DNA of 64,000 nt from Sphingobacterium sp. SYP-B4668 (lineage in GTDB: Bacteria > Bacteroidota > Bacteroidia > Sphingobacteriales > Sphingobacteriaceae). The notes under the pieces were generated by a model. It was not told the DNA's origin. It made no database searches and saw only the letters and a program-made list of their open reading frames with translations. Below, in pieces: positions 8,716 through 16,374 of the stretch. The stretch's first letter is position 1, and each line of letters begins with the position of its first letter. The stretch covers positions 4,340,001 to 4,404,000 of the forward strand of contig NZ_CP115483.1 of the NCBI RefSeq assembly GCF_027627455.1, written 5' to 3'. A program made the translations under genes and the position numbers.

Positions 8716-8723
8716 CAAATTTA
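8716..8723 (-). promoter_or_regulatory. Promoter -7 element for the RlmI-like gene
   Basis: TAAATTTG on the minus strand matches TAnnTTTG. Transcription would begin near 8709 and give a leader of about 150 nt containing the structured element at 8572-8630. A 16-codon ATG ORF (8710-8660) begins right at the predicted transcript start; it may be chance. No convincing -33 element is seen. Confidence 0.45.
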
Positions 8724-8800
8724 GGTTTTAATTTATAGATTATTACATAAGATTGTGTTTTCATTTATATAAAAAAGCGCTCCATGCCTTAAATTACACT

Positions 8801-8837
8801 AGTCAAAAATAGTTGTCAAAAATATTGACTGGACAAC
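8801..8837 (+). promoter_or_regulatory. Nested inverted repeats before the YceI gene
   Basis: Two interleaved inverted repeats are present: AGTCAA (8801-8806) with TTGACT (8825-8830), and GTTGTC (8812-8817) with GACAAC (8832-8837). GTCAAAAATA also occurs twice 13 bp apart. The cluster lies 49-85 bp before the chosen start of the YceI gene and could be an operator. This is inferred from symmetry only. Confidence 0.35.
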
Positions 8838-8885
8838 ACAAAATCTATGTATAATTGTTTGTTGAATCAGATAGTCCCAGACACC

Positions 8886-9416
8886 ATGAAAAAGTTGTTC
8901 ACTCTTGTCCTCACAATCCTTACCTCCGTCTCTTTGGCTTTGGCCATCCATGTATATACCTCTTGGAAAATAATGGAAGATGACTATGTCATTCGTTTCA
9001 AGACGGATAAAGCCAATGGCACCATGAAGGGGCTAGAGGGCCAAATTTTATTTGATGAGCAAAACTTAGACAAGTCCAACATTAAGGTTAGTGTAGATGT
9101 AAATACTATTGCCACCGGGATTTGGTTAAAAAACAATCATGCAAAGGCCAAGAGTTTTTTTGATAGCGAATCTTATCCCAAGATATATTTCTCTTCTACT
9201 CACTTTCAAAAGTCAGGATCGGGCTATATTGTAGAAGGAGATTTGAAGATAAAAGATACTACCAAACGAATACAGATTCCCTTCAGCTTCCATTCTAATC
9301 AAAATAAAGGCGAATTTTCGGGAAGCTTCCAAATCAACAGGACGGACTACGGGCTCCTAAAAAATGGTGTAGGAGAACTCGTTAATATCGATATCAAATT
9401 GCCGGTGAGTCAGTAA
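8886..9416 (+). CDS. YceI family periplasmic protein
   Basis: The 176-residue product has an N-terminal signal peptide (KKLFTLVLTILTSVSLALA) and one YceI-like domain, a lipocalin-type beta barrel that binds polyisoprenoids. Family marks are the MKGLEGQILFDEQNLDKS segment, the AKSFFDSESYPKIYFSS block (usually FFDvekyP) and the closing INRTDYGL. The start at 8886 is chosen because the signal peptide begins there; an upstream in-frame ATG at 8847 would add 13 residues. It is monocistronic, ending at a shared terminator with thrC. Confidence 0.88.
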   Translation: MKKLFTLVLTILTSVSLALAIHVYTSWKIMEDDYVIRFKTDKANGTMKGLEGQILFDEQNLDKSNIKVSVDVNTIATGIWLKNNHAKAKSFFDSESYPKIYFSSTHFQKSGSGYIVEGDLKIKDTTKRIQIPFSFHSNQNKGEFSGSFQINRTDYGLLKNGVGELVNIDIKLPVSQ

Positions 9417-9452
9417 AATAAGGAAAGCTTACAAGAGTAAGCTTTCCTTATT
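9417..9452. terminator. Bidirectional terminator between yceI-like gene and thrC
   Basis: AATAAGGAAAGCTTAC pairs perfectly with GTAAGCTTTCCTTATT (16 bp) around an AAGA loop between two convergent genes. Confidence 0.92.
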
Positions 9453-9453
9453 C

Positions 9454-10761
9454 TTATCTATTTTCGACTAGATAGCGTCTGAAAGCATCATAGTCCACTA
9501 ACATATGTTCTGCCAATTTCTCTTTTCCTGTCAATTCCTTTGCTCCTTCGGGAAATTCAATTTGCTCGAATGCATCTGGTGCGATAGCATCTGGAAATTT
9601 ACAAGGGTGTGCAGTCGAGAGAAAGACTGACGCATATTGTCCAGGATGCTCTCGTGCATATGCCTGCGATGCAACCCATGCAATTGCTGTATGCGGACAA
9701 GCCACATAGTTGTATTCTCTAAACAATTGTTCCATTGCATCTTTTGTCGTCGCATCATCATAGGTGTATGACGTGACCATTTTTTTCAGATGATCGAGGT
9801 CCTGATCAAACAAATCTTGAATACGTACCCAGTTGCTAGGGTCGCCGACGTCCATAGCATTGGCCAATGTCTGCACAGAGGGCTTCGGCTCATATTTGCC
9901 CGATTTCAAAAATCTCGGAACGGTATCGTTTACGTTGGTAGCTGCAACAAAATGTTTGACTGGCAGTCCCATTTTATAAGCTAATAGACCTGCTCCAATA
10001 TTTCCAAAGTTACCACTAGGAACGGTGAAGACGATTTCATTGATTCCTTGCGCCTTGAGTTGCGCATATGTATAAAAATAATAAAAAGTCTGTGGAATTA
10101 GTCTAGCGATATTGATTGAATTGGCAGAAGTCAACCTCAATTCGCTGTTGAGTTGAACATCGTTAAAGGCTCTTTTTACCAAGGCCTGGCAGTCGTCAAA
10201 TGTGCCGTCAATCTCTATCGCCCTAATATTTTGTCCATTCGTAGTCAATTGTAATTCTTGCACTTCTGAAACTTTTCCTTTGGGATATAAAATCGTGACA
10301 CGTGTACCGGCTACTCCTAAAAATCCTAAGGCCACAGCTCCTCCCGTATCGCCTGAGGTAGCAACCAAAACATCCAACAACTGATCATCTGCTTTGGAAA
10401 AATATCCCATGACACGACTCATGAACCGCGCTCCAAAATCTTTAAACGCATAAGATGGTCCGTGAAAGAGTTCCAAAACGGCTGTATCTTTATTTAGAAA
10501 ACGTACTGGAGCGTCAAAGTTAATAGCTTCGTTAACAATCTTTTTCAAATCTGCTTCTGGGATATCGTTACCAATTAATGCATGTGCAACATGGAATGCT
10601 ATCTCGGGCAAGGAATACTGTTGGATATTACGGATAAACATCGGATCCAACTGCGGAATATGCTCTGGCATATAAAGGCCTCTATCCGCGGGTAGAGAAT
10701 TAAAGACAGCGTCTTTAAAGGAAACGCTTAGCTCTTTATTATTGGTACTATATAATTTCAT
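9454..10761 (-). CDS. thrC: Threonine synthase
   Basis: The 435-residue product converts O-phosphohomoserine to threonine with PLP, the last step of threonine synthesis. It shows the N-terminal domain typical of the long bacterial form (STNNKELSVSFKDAVFNSLP), the PLP-lysine motif GPSYAFKDFGARFM near residue 110, the ATSGDTGGAVALGF loop and the phosphate-binding PSGNFGNIGAG. It is the third gene of the thrABC operon. A 213-bp spacer with a 51-bp tandem repeat separates it from thrB, an unusually long gap for such an operon. Confidence 0.95.
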   Translation of the reverse strand: MKLYSTNNKELSVSFKDAVFNSLPADRGLYMPEHIPQLDPMFIRNIQQYSLPEIAFHVAHALIGNDIPEADLKKIVNEAINFDAPVRFLNKDTAVLELFHGPSYAFKDFGARFMSRVMGYFSKADDQLLDVLVATSGDTGGAVALGFLGVAGTRVTILYPKGKVSEVQELQLTTNGQNIRAIEIDGTFDDCQALVKRAFNDVQLNSELRLTSANSINIARLIPQTFYYFYTYAQLKAQGINEIVFTVPSGNFGNIGAGLLAYKMGLPVKHFVAATNVNDTVPRFLKSGKYEPKPSVQTLANAMDVGDPSNWVRIQDLFDQDLDHLKKMVTSYTYDDATTKDAMEQLFREYNYVACPHTAIAWVASQAYAREHPGQYASVFLSTAHPCKFPDAIAPDAFEQIEFPEGAKELTGKEKLAEHMLVDYDAFRRYLVENR

Positions 10762-10771
10762 TGCAATTAAG

Positions 10772-10895
10772 TATTAATGAGTGTTAGCTTCAAATTGTAT
10801 TAATGAGCTCGTTACACTCGGTTATTAATGAGTGTTAGCTTCAAATTGTATTAATGAGCTCGTTACACTCGGTTATTAATAAGTGTTAGCCTCAC
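10772..10895. repeat. 51-bp tandem repeat between thrB and thrC
   Basis: Two units at 10772-10822 and 10823-10873 are identical as far as can be read, and a diverged partial third unit runs from 10874 to about 10895. Each unit holds two TATTAATGAG words and an inverted GAGTGT/ACACTC pair that could fold into a hairpin. TAA stops occur repeatedly, so the tract is not coding. Confidence 0.9.
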
Positions 10896-10974
10896 TAGAA
10901 TATGACCCTATCATAGTTCGGTCGGTGACGAGTAAACTCAGCGGTTATTCGCCCCCTCTAGTCCATGTACACCA

Positions 10975-11955
10975 TTAGCCTAGTATTCTGGGACCATCCA
11001 CATTGACAGCTGAGATATAACCATAGCTCTCGATTTCAGCTTCGCTCAAATGTTGCTGAATCTTCTCTGTTATCTTTTGTGCAATATGCGCATCCCGAGT
11101 AACCGCTACAACAGAAGGACCTGACCCCGATATACCAAAACTAAGTGCCCCCTCCTCCATTGCTATTCTTTTCATTTCGTAAAATTGAGGGATTAAAATT
11201 GCGCGAGTGGGTTCAATCAGTACGTCTTGCATACTTCTAGCAATAAGATCATAGTCTTCTTCGTACAATCCGGCTATCAGTCCAGCGATATTTCCCCATT
11301 GTACAACAGCATCTTTTAGATATATTTTCTCCTTGATTAACTGCCGTGCATCACGTGTAGGGACATCTACCTGAGGGAAGATAACTCCGACATGCAGTTC
11401 TTTGGGTGCTGGCAGTGGGATTACGTCCAAAGGTTCATAGCCTCTAATAAGAGTAATACCACCAAATAGGGCTGGCGCCACATTGTCAGCGTGTCCAGTA
11501 CCACAGGCGAGTCGTTCACCCTCTACACAATATGGCAGAAGCTCTTCGCGCGAAAGCGGGCTTCCTAATAGCGTATTGATGGCAAATAGCCCCGCAACAG
11601 TGCTGGCCGAACTGGAACCTAAACCTGAACCAATAGGCATATGCTTGTGCAACTTGATCTCGACACCGACTTCATGTTCCAACCCCAGGTTGCGTAATAA
11701 AGATTGCACCGAAGCTGAAACGGTATTTTTTTGAGGATCTAGTGGTAGTCGTCCATCGTCACCTGTTATCTCTGTAATGACTACTCCAGGTTCGCTACGA
11801 CGCGTCATTACAACTTCATCTCCTGGTTCATTCAGCGCAAAACCTAGGATATCAAATCCGCAAATCATATTGGCAACGGTGGCCGGTGCGAATACCTTCA
11901 CTTCATCCAAGATCAGGGATAGATCAATATCTTTTTTTAATTGCGATAGTTCCAT
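10975..11955 (-). CDS. thrB: Homoserine kinase
   Basis: The 326-residue GHMP-family kinase phosphorylates homoserine with ATP. Motifs are the N-terminal VFAPATVANMICGFDILGF, the ATP-binding loop PIGSGLGSSSAST and the C-terminal SFGISGSGPSVVA. The first 15-18 residues extend beyond the usual start, and a downstream start is possible but no other ATG precedes the conserved core. It is the middle gene of thrABC, 83 bp after thrA. Confidence 0.95.
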   Translation of the reverse strand: MELSQLKKDIDLSLILDEVKVFAPATVANMICGFDILGFALNEPGDEVVMTRRSEPGVVITEITGDDGRLPLDPQKNTVSASVQSLLRNLGLEHEVGVEIKLHKHMPIGSGLGSSSASTVAGLFAINTLLGSPLSREELLPYCVEGERLACGTGHADNVAPALFGGITLIRGYEPLDVIPLPAPKELHVGVIFPQVDVPTRDARQLIKEKIYLKDAVVQWGNIAGLIAGLYEEDYDLIARSMQDVLIEPTRAILIPQFYEMKRIAMEEGALSFGISGSGPSVVAVTRDAHIAQKITEKIQQHLSEAEIESYGYISAVNVDGPRILG

Positions 11956-11964
11956 TATAAGTTT

Positions 11965-11989
11965 TTAGTATTTAGATATTAGCATTTAG
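11965..11989 (+). repeat. TTAGTATTTAGA-type intergenic repeat, copy 2
   Basis: TTAGTATTTAGATATTAG resembles the tract at 1003-1027 (about 21 of 24 positions alike). Here it lies in the 83-bp thrA-thrB spacer, in the opposite orientation relative to the genes. Confidence 0.45.
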
Positions 11990-12038
11990 ACAGTAGTAGG
12001 ACGTCGATTGATGTGATCCAAACTACTTAACTTTTATA

Positions 12039-14486
12039 TCAAGCTCCAACATTGACCAGATCTGCAAATACACCAGCTGCCGTAACCTCAGCCCCTGCCC
12101 CTGGTCCTTTTACGACCAACGGCCGTTCTTTATAACGTTCGGTAGTAAAGGATATAATATTGTCACTTCCTGATAAAGAATAAAAAGGGTGATCTGGGCC
12201 TACGAACTGTACAGAGATGCTGACTTGACCATCTTCAAGCTTACCAATATAGCGAATCGCCTTATTTTCGGTTTGAGCCTTTGATTTTAACGCTTCAAAG
12301 TATGCATCTTCCTTCTGAAGTTCCTCGTAAAATGAGTCCACATTCTCAGCGGCAAGACAGGATGCTGGTAAAATAGCGCCAAGGTCGACATCTTCGGCTT
12401 CTAGGGTATAGCCTGCGTCACGCGCTAATATTAACATCTTACGCATAAAATCTACTCCTCCTAAATCATCACGAGGATCAGGCTCGGTATACCCCAATTC
12501 TTGCGCTTGTTTGACGACGTCGTAGAAAGAGGCATCTCCTTTAAAATTATTAAAGATATAAGATATCGTACCCGATAGGATGGCTTCAATCTTAACAATA
12601 CGGTCACCACTCATCATCAAGTCTTTCAACACGCGGACTATAGGCAGGCCGGCACCAACATTCGTTTCGTAAAAAAAGTCTACACCATGTTGATGAGCGG
12701 TATCACGTAGGAGCTTGTATTGACTATATTTGCCCGAATTTGCGATTTTATTACAGGTGACTATTGATATATTAGCCTTAAAAATATCTTCGTAATGGGT
12801 CGAGGGGATTGAACTGGCTGTATTATCGATAAAGACGCAATTTGGAAGATTCATATCTTTCATCTTATCAATGAAGAGAGAGAGATCAGCTTCTATACCA
12901 TCATCGTTCAACTGAGATTCCCACACATTTAGATCGACTCCGTTTTCCTTAAACAACATCTTGCGACTGTTGGAGATTCCTACTACCTTGACTTCAATAT
13001 CATTTTTTTCTAACAGAAATCCATGTTGGCTATCAAGCTGCTTAAATAGCGTAGCGCCAATATTTCCAGTTCCTAGATTAAAGACATGTAATGTCTTTTT
13101 CAGTTCAGCAAAGAAAGCATCATGTACAGCATTCAGTGCTTTGGAAAGATCTATTTTCGATATGATAACTGAAATATTAAACTCGGAAGACCCTTGTGCT
13201 ATTGCACGTACATTAATCCCATTTCTACCCAAAGCTGAAAACAACTTGCCTGACATACCAGGGGTCTTTTTCATATTCTCGCCAACGATGGCCAATACAG
13301 AAAGATTGCTTTCTATCTCTGGATGCAAAATTTTATTCGCCTCAAGTTCTAACTCAAATTCGATTTCGATCAACTGAACGGCCTTTAATGCATCATCTGG
13401 ATGGACTGCAAATGTAATGCTGTGCTCGGAAGAGGACTGCGTAATCAAGACCACATTTATCTGTTCGCGAGCTAATAGTGTAAAGAGACGACCACTGAAA
13501 CCTGACTTACCAATCATCCCGGAGCCACTCAAATTAATGACTGAAATATCACTTATTGATGATATACCCTTGATTGGATACGATGTCTGCCCGCTATCAA
13601 ACTGAATGATGGTTCCTTCAAATTCAGGTTGAAATGTATTTCGGATAATAATGGGTATTTTTTTTAAGAATGCAGGTATCATTGTTGGAGGATAGATAAC
13701 CTTGGCACCAAAGTAAGATAACTCCATCGCTTCAGTATAAGATAATACTGGTAATGAAAAAGCTTTTTTTACAATTCGTGGATCAGCTGTGAGCATCCCA
13801 TTGACATCTGTCCAGATTTCTATAGCAGATGCATTCAGTACCGACCCGAAAATAGCAGCCGTATAATCGGAGCCGCCTCTCCCTAACGTGGTGATTCTTC
13901 CTTTATCGTTAGATCCAATAAATCCGGTTACAAACATTAATTTGTCCGCATGCGAATGGGATAAGGCCTGAATTAACTGATTAGTGAGCACATCCTGTAC
14001 ACTGGCGTTACCGAAATTTGAATTTGTTTTGATGTAGTGCGAAGCATCTATAAAGGTAGCTTCTTCAATCTCCTGGGCAGCAATCTTGGCCACTAGAAAT
14101 GCAGAACAACGTTCGCCATAGCTTACTACGAGGTCTCTACTCTGATTACTGAGCTCGCGAAGGGCTAAGATCCCCTGTAGCAAATCCTCGATTTCATTGA
14201 AGTATAATTTCAACTTGGTAAACACTGGATTTTGGAATTTGACACTAATCAATTTTCGGATTACGTCAAAGTGTTTGTCTTCCAGGATTTTCATCCCTTC
14301 CTCGAACGGCTTTCCCTCAGCAGCTTCCTCTGCCATCTTGGTCAATAAATTAGTGACTCCTGACATGGCCGATAATACGACCAATGGCTGTTCACCAGCT
14401 TGCTGAGCTGCGGATACAATCTGCAAAACAGAGCGGATACTTTCTGCTGAACCTACTGAAGTGCCTCCGAATTTTAGAACTTTCAT
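12039..14486 (-). CDS. thrA: Bifunctional aspartokinase / homoserine dehydrogenase
   Basis: The 815-residue enzyme catalyses the first and third steps from aspartate to homoserine. The aspartokinase domain comes first (MKVLKFGGTSVGSAES, then TLGRGGSDYTAA), two ACT regulatory domains lie around residues 310-455 (FSGRLFTLLAREQINVVLI and MSGKLFSALGRNGINVRAI), and the homoserine dehydrogenase domain starts near residue 465 (VFNLGTGNIGATLF), with the catalytic-domain stretch AILSGTISYIFNNF. Length matches the E. coli ThrA class. It is the first structural gene of thrABC. An attenuator and Thr/Ile-rich leader peptide precede it, so the operon is expected to respond to charged threonyl- and isoleucyl-tRNA. 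Confidence 0.96.
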   Translation of the reverse strand: MKVLKFGGTSVGSAESIRSVLQIVSAAQQAGEQPLVVLSAMSGVTNLLTKMAEEAAEGKPFEEGMKILEDKHFDVIRKLISVKFQNPVFTKLKLYFNEIEDLLQGILALRELSNQSRDLVVSYGERCSAFLVAKIAAQEIEEATFIDASHYIKTNSNFGNASVQDVLTNQLIQALSHSHADKLMFVTGFIGSNDKGRITTLGRGGSDYTAAIFGSVLNASAIEIWTDVNGMLTADPRIVKKAFSLPVLSYTEAMELSYFGAKVIYPPTMIPAFLKKIPIIIRNTFQPEFEGTIIQFDSGQTSYPIKGISSISDISVINLSGSGMIGKSGFSGRLFTLLAREQINVVLITQSSSEHSITFAVHPDDALKAVQLIEIEFELELEANKILHPEIESNLSVLAIVGENMKKTPGMSGKLFSALGRNGINVRAIAQGSSEFNISVIISKIDLSKALNAVHDAFFAELKKTLHVFNLGTGNIGATLFKQLDSQHGFLLEKNDIEVKVVGISNSRKMLFKENGVDLNVWESQLNDDGIEADLSLFIDKMKDMNLPNCVFIDNTASSIPSTHYEDIFKANISIVTCNKIANSGKYSQYKLLRDTAHQHGVDFFYETNVGAGLPIVRVLKDLMMSGDRIVKIEAILSGTISYIFNNFKGDASFYDVVKQAQELGYTEPDPRDDLGGVDFMRKMLILARDAGYTLEAEDVDLGAILPASCLAAENVDSFYEELQKEDAYFEALKSKAQTENKAIRYIGKLEDGQVSISVQFVGPDHPFYSLSGSDNIISFTTERYKERPLVVKGPGAGAEVTAAGVFADLVNVGA

Positions 14487-14511
14487 ATTATATATAACTG
14501 TTTAGATGATT

Positions 14512-14555
14512 TTTAAAGCAAAAAACGCCTTCCTCTTTTCGGAGGAAGGCGTTTT
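14512..14555 (-). terminator. Threonine operon attenuator (terminator hairpin)
   Basis: On the minus strand AAAACGCCTTCCTC pairs over 14 bp with GAGGAAGGCGTTTT around a 6-nt loop, followed by T residues. It lies about 30 bp before thrA. Its 5' arm, with the start of the loop, contains CTTCCTCCGAA, which is exactly complementary over 11 nt to TTCGGAGGAAG inside the leader peptide gene (14596-14606). The two pairings exclude each other, which is the structure of a terminator/antiterminator switch. Confidence 0.9.
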
Positions 14556-14578
14556 CTTTAATATTTAATGTACACTTT

Positions 14579-14659
14579 TCAATACATAGAAACTACTTCC
14601 TCCGAATATATAATCCCGGTGGTAATAATAATCGATGTAATAATAGTGTTAATTTTCAT
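14579..14659 (-). CDS. thrL: Threonine operon leader peptide
   Basis: This 26-codon ORF precedes the attenuator. Its core, residues 5-17, reads TIITSIIITTGII; 4 Thr and 8 Ile make up 12 of the 26 residues. The antiterminator arm TTCGGAGGAAG lies at codons 18-22, just after the Thr/Ile run. A ribosome stalled at the Thr or Ile codons would leave this arm free to pair with the terminator; a ribosome that reaches the UGA would cover it. The layout is the same in principle as thrL of E. coli, although the sequence is independent. The predicted promoter lies 20 bp upstream. Confidence 0.88.
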   Translation of the reverse strand: MKINTIITSIIITTGIIYSEEVVSMY

Positions 14660-14678
14660 TTCTGTTCTTTACTGAGGC

Positions 14679-14710
14679 TAAAGGTAGTATATTATTTTTG
14701 AAATATTCAA
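14679..14710 (-). promoter_or_regulatory. Promoter of the threonine operon
   Basis: On the minus strand a TTG (14710-14708) is followed after 21 bp by TACCTTTA (14686-14679), close to the Bacteroidota -33/-7 consensus. Transcription would begin near 14672, about 13 nt before the leader peptide start. Confidence 0.6.
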
Positions 14711-14854
14711 AGATATTTTATTTTTTTTATCATTTTGGCATTAAAAGCTTGCTTTGGTAATGTATTCATAGATATGAACGTTAAATATTGCTTTTGTAGA
14801 CTGCAATTGATTTGTTAAAAAAGGTTAAAGGTATGTTAAAATTAAGTCAAAATA

Positions 14855-14886
14855 TTTGGATGCAATGGTATTATGCATTAGATTTG
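14855..14886 (+). promoter_or_regulatory. Promoter of the NlpC/P60 gene
   Basis: TTTG (14855-14858) is separated by 20 bp from TAGATTTG (14879-14886), a full match to the Bacteroidota consensus. The leader would be about 60 nt long. Confidence 0.65.
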
Positions 14887-14955
14887 CGACAGTGGTGTAT
14901 GAAAAAACATACATTGCTGCTGTAAAAGTTTAAAGTTGTATTTAAAAGCGATTTA

Positions 14956-15555
14956 ATGAAAACAAAGAAAATAGTAGCGTCATTGCTATTTATAGGCTTA
15001 TGTCTAGTGTCGCAGGCACAATCAACAAAAACCACTTCCAAATCAGAATCTGCCGATCCTGATAACTTAGCAAAAGAATATTTTTCACAAATCATGGGTG
15101 TAGCCGTTTCAGCTACGACAAATACCAAACTGTATCAATTTGTTTATGATTGGATTGGAACTCCCTACCGCTTAGGTGGAGATTCCAAGCGTGGTATTGA
15201 TTGCTCTAAATTTGCATATGAGCTTTATGACCAAGTATTCAACACCTCTATCGGATACAACAGTCGCAATATCTATACACAGGTAGACCCCGTACGTAAA
15301 AATGAACTTAAAGCTGGAGACTTGGTTTTTTTCAAGATTAGAAGCCGTAATATTACGCATGTAGGTGTATTTCTAGGAGATGATAAATTTGCACATGCTT
15401 CTTCAAGCAAAGGCGTAATGATCAGCAACCTAAACGAAGCGTACTGGAAAAGGTATTATTACAATGGTGGTCGAATGCCTGTAGAGAACGCGGAAGACAT
15501 TGGAAGAGTCCTTACAGCTGATTTATTGAAAGAAAGAAAAGCGAAGCTCAACTAG
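14956..15555 (+). CDS. Secreted NlpC/P60 peptidoglycan endopeptidase
   Basis: The 199-residue product has a signal peptide (to about residue 22, cleavage near SQAQS) and a C-terminal NlpC/P60 domain. The catalytic triad is visible as C83 in GIDCSKF, H135 in ITHVGVF and H147 in KFAHASS. The upstream YRLGG and the KAGDLVFF strand also fit. It should cut the stem peptide of peptidoglycan in the periplasm. It is transcribed alone from the promoter at 14855-14886 and ends at a perfect terminator. Confidence 0.92.
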   Translation: MKTKKIVASLLFIGLCLVSQAQSTKTTSKSESADPDNLAKEYFSQIMGVAVSATTNTKLYQFVYDWIGTPYRLGGDSKRGIDCSKFAYELYDQVFNTSIGYNSRNIYTQVDPVRKNELKAGDLVFFKIRSRNITHVGVFLGDDKFAHASSSKGVMISNLNEAYWKRYYYNGGRMPVENAEDIGRVLTADLLKERKAKLN

Positions 15556-15571
15556 ATTATCGCAAACAATA

Positions 15572-15607
15572 AAATAGGTCCGATTGCCAAAGCAATCGGA
15601 CCTATTT
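15572..15607. terminator. Strong terminator after the NlpC/P60 gene
   Basis: AAATAGGTCCGATTGC and GCAATCGGACCTATTT form a perfect 16-bp stem with a CAAA loop. From 15608 to 15821 no convincing gene is seen. Confidence 0.92.
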
Positions 15608-15821
15608 CCTTTAGAAGAGTTTGCACCTCCCTCCTGTACATCTTCAGTAAAAAAAGTATCCACAATTGCCAACCTTCCCCTCCGGCAACGTCAGCCGACT
15701 CTCTATTTAGCATGGTGTCTTTCCTCGTACTTGCATTCAATAGCACACATATGCTTACTATGTTCTGTTTGTGAATACCAAGCATTTTTTCTAAGTTTAC
15801 CTCTGTAAAATTTGAACTGAT

Positions 15822-16337
15822 ATGCCCTCAAAAAAGACCCTTATTTTAGACAAAGAACAGATAAAACAAAAGTCAATTCGCATTGCTTATCAAATCGTGG
15901 AAGACAATTTTGAAGAGAAGGCTATCGTCTTAGTAGGTATTGCAGACCGAGGATACGTGTTTGCTCAACGCTTACAGCAAATTCTCGTGGAGCTAGCTCC
16001 TGATAAAAGCATTGAATTAATCAAGGTAACGGTTAACAAGACAAGTAGAAAATTAGATGGCGACACCGATATTCCAGCTTCCAATGCCAAAGATAAAGTA
16101 GTGATTCTTGTGGATGATGTCTTGAATAGTGGCCGCACATTGGCTTACGCACTCGGTGTATTCTTGGATGTCCCCCTCAAAAAAATGCGCACTGCCGTAT
16201 TGATTGACAGAAGTCATCATAAGTTTCCAATATTTAGTGACTATTATGGTCTTAAATTATCTACGATACTCAAAGAGCAAGTGGAAGTCACATTGGAGGA
16301 ATACGACAAAACAGAAGATGCAGCTTGGCTTACATAG
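15822..16337 (+). CDS. PyrR-like phosphoribosyltransferase
   Basis: The 171-residue product has the PRPP-binding motif VVILVDDVLNSGRT near residues 102-115 and the VLIDRSHHKFPIFSDYYG segment typical of PyrR and related type I phosphoribosyltransferases. PyrR binds pyr mRNA and has weak uracil phosphoribosyltransferase activity, but no pyrimidine genes lie nearby and the basic RNA-binding residues cannot be confirmed by eye. A nucleobase salvage or regulatory role is therefore only likely. The stop lies within a hairpin shared with the convergent lytic transglycosylase gene. Confidence 0.8.
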   Translation: MPSKKTLILDKEQIKQKSIRIAYQIVEDNFEEKAIVLVGIADRGYVFAQRLQQILVELAPDKSIELIKVTVNKTSRKLDGDTDIPASNAKDKVVILVDDVLNSGRTLAYALGVFLDVPLKKMRTAVLIDRSHHKFPIFSDYYGLKLSTILKEQVEVTLEEYDKTEDAAWLT

Positions 16338-16350
16338 CCGAGCTGCATCT
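16316..16350. terminator. Hairpin overlapping the PRTase stop codon
   Basis: AGATGCAGCTTGGCT pairs with AGCCGAGCTGCATCT (one internal mismatch) between convergent genes; the TAG stop of the PRTase at 16335-16337 lies within it. The following T content is weak. Confidence 0.65.
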
Positions 16351-16374
16351 CTAGATAAATGATATATTTTACAT

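Noticed and set aside
8825..8852. E. coli-like -35 TTGACT and -10 TATAAT before the YceI gene
   Set aside because: The phylum uses TTTG and TAnnTTTG elements, and the spacing (19 bp) is loose. The words are frequent in AT-rich DNA.
10741..10974. Tandem repeat as a coding minisatellite or CRISPR
   Set aside because: TAA stops occur repeatedly in the repeat units. Units are directly adjacent without unique spacers, so it is not a CRISPR.
12039..14486. Long plus-strand frames inside thrA and other large genes
   Set aside because: They are antisense shadows of well-supported genes and have no family features.
15552..15785. Minus-strand frame of 77 residues between the NlpC/P60 gene and the PRTase gene
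   Set aside because: It runs through the perfect terminator hairpin at 15572-15607 and shows no family motif.
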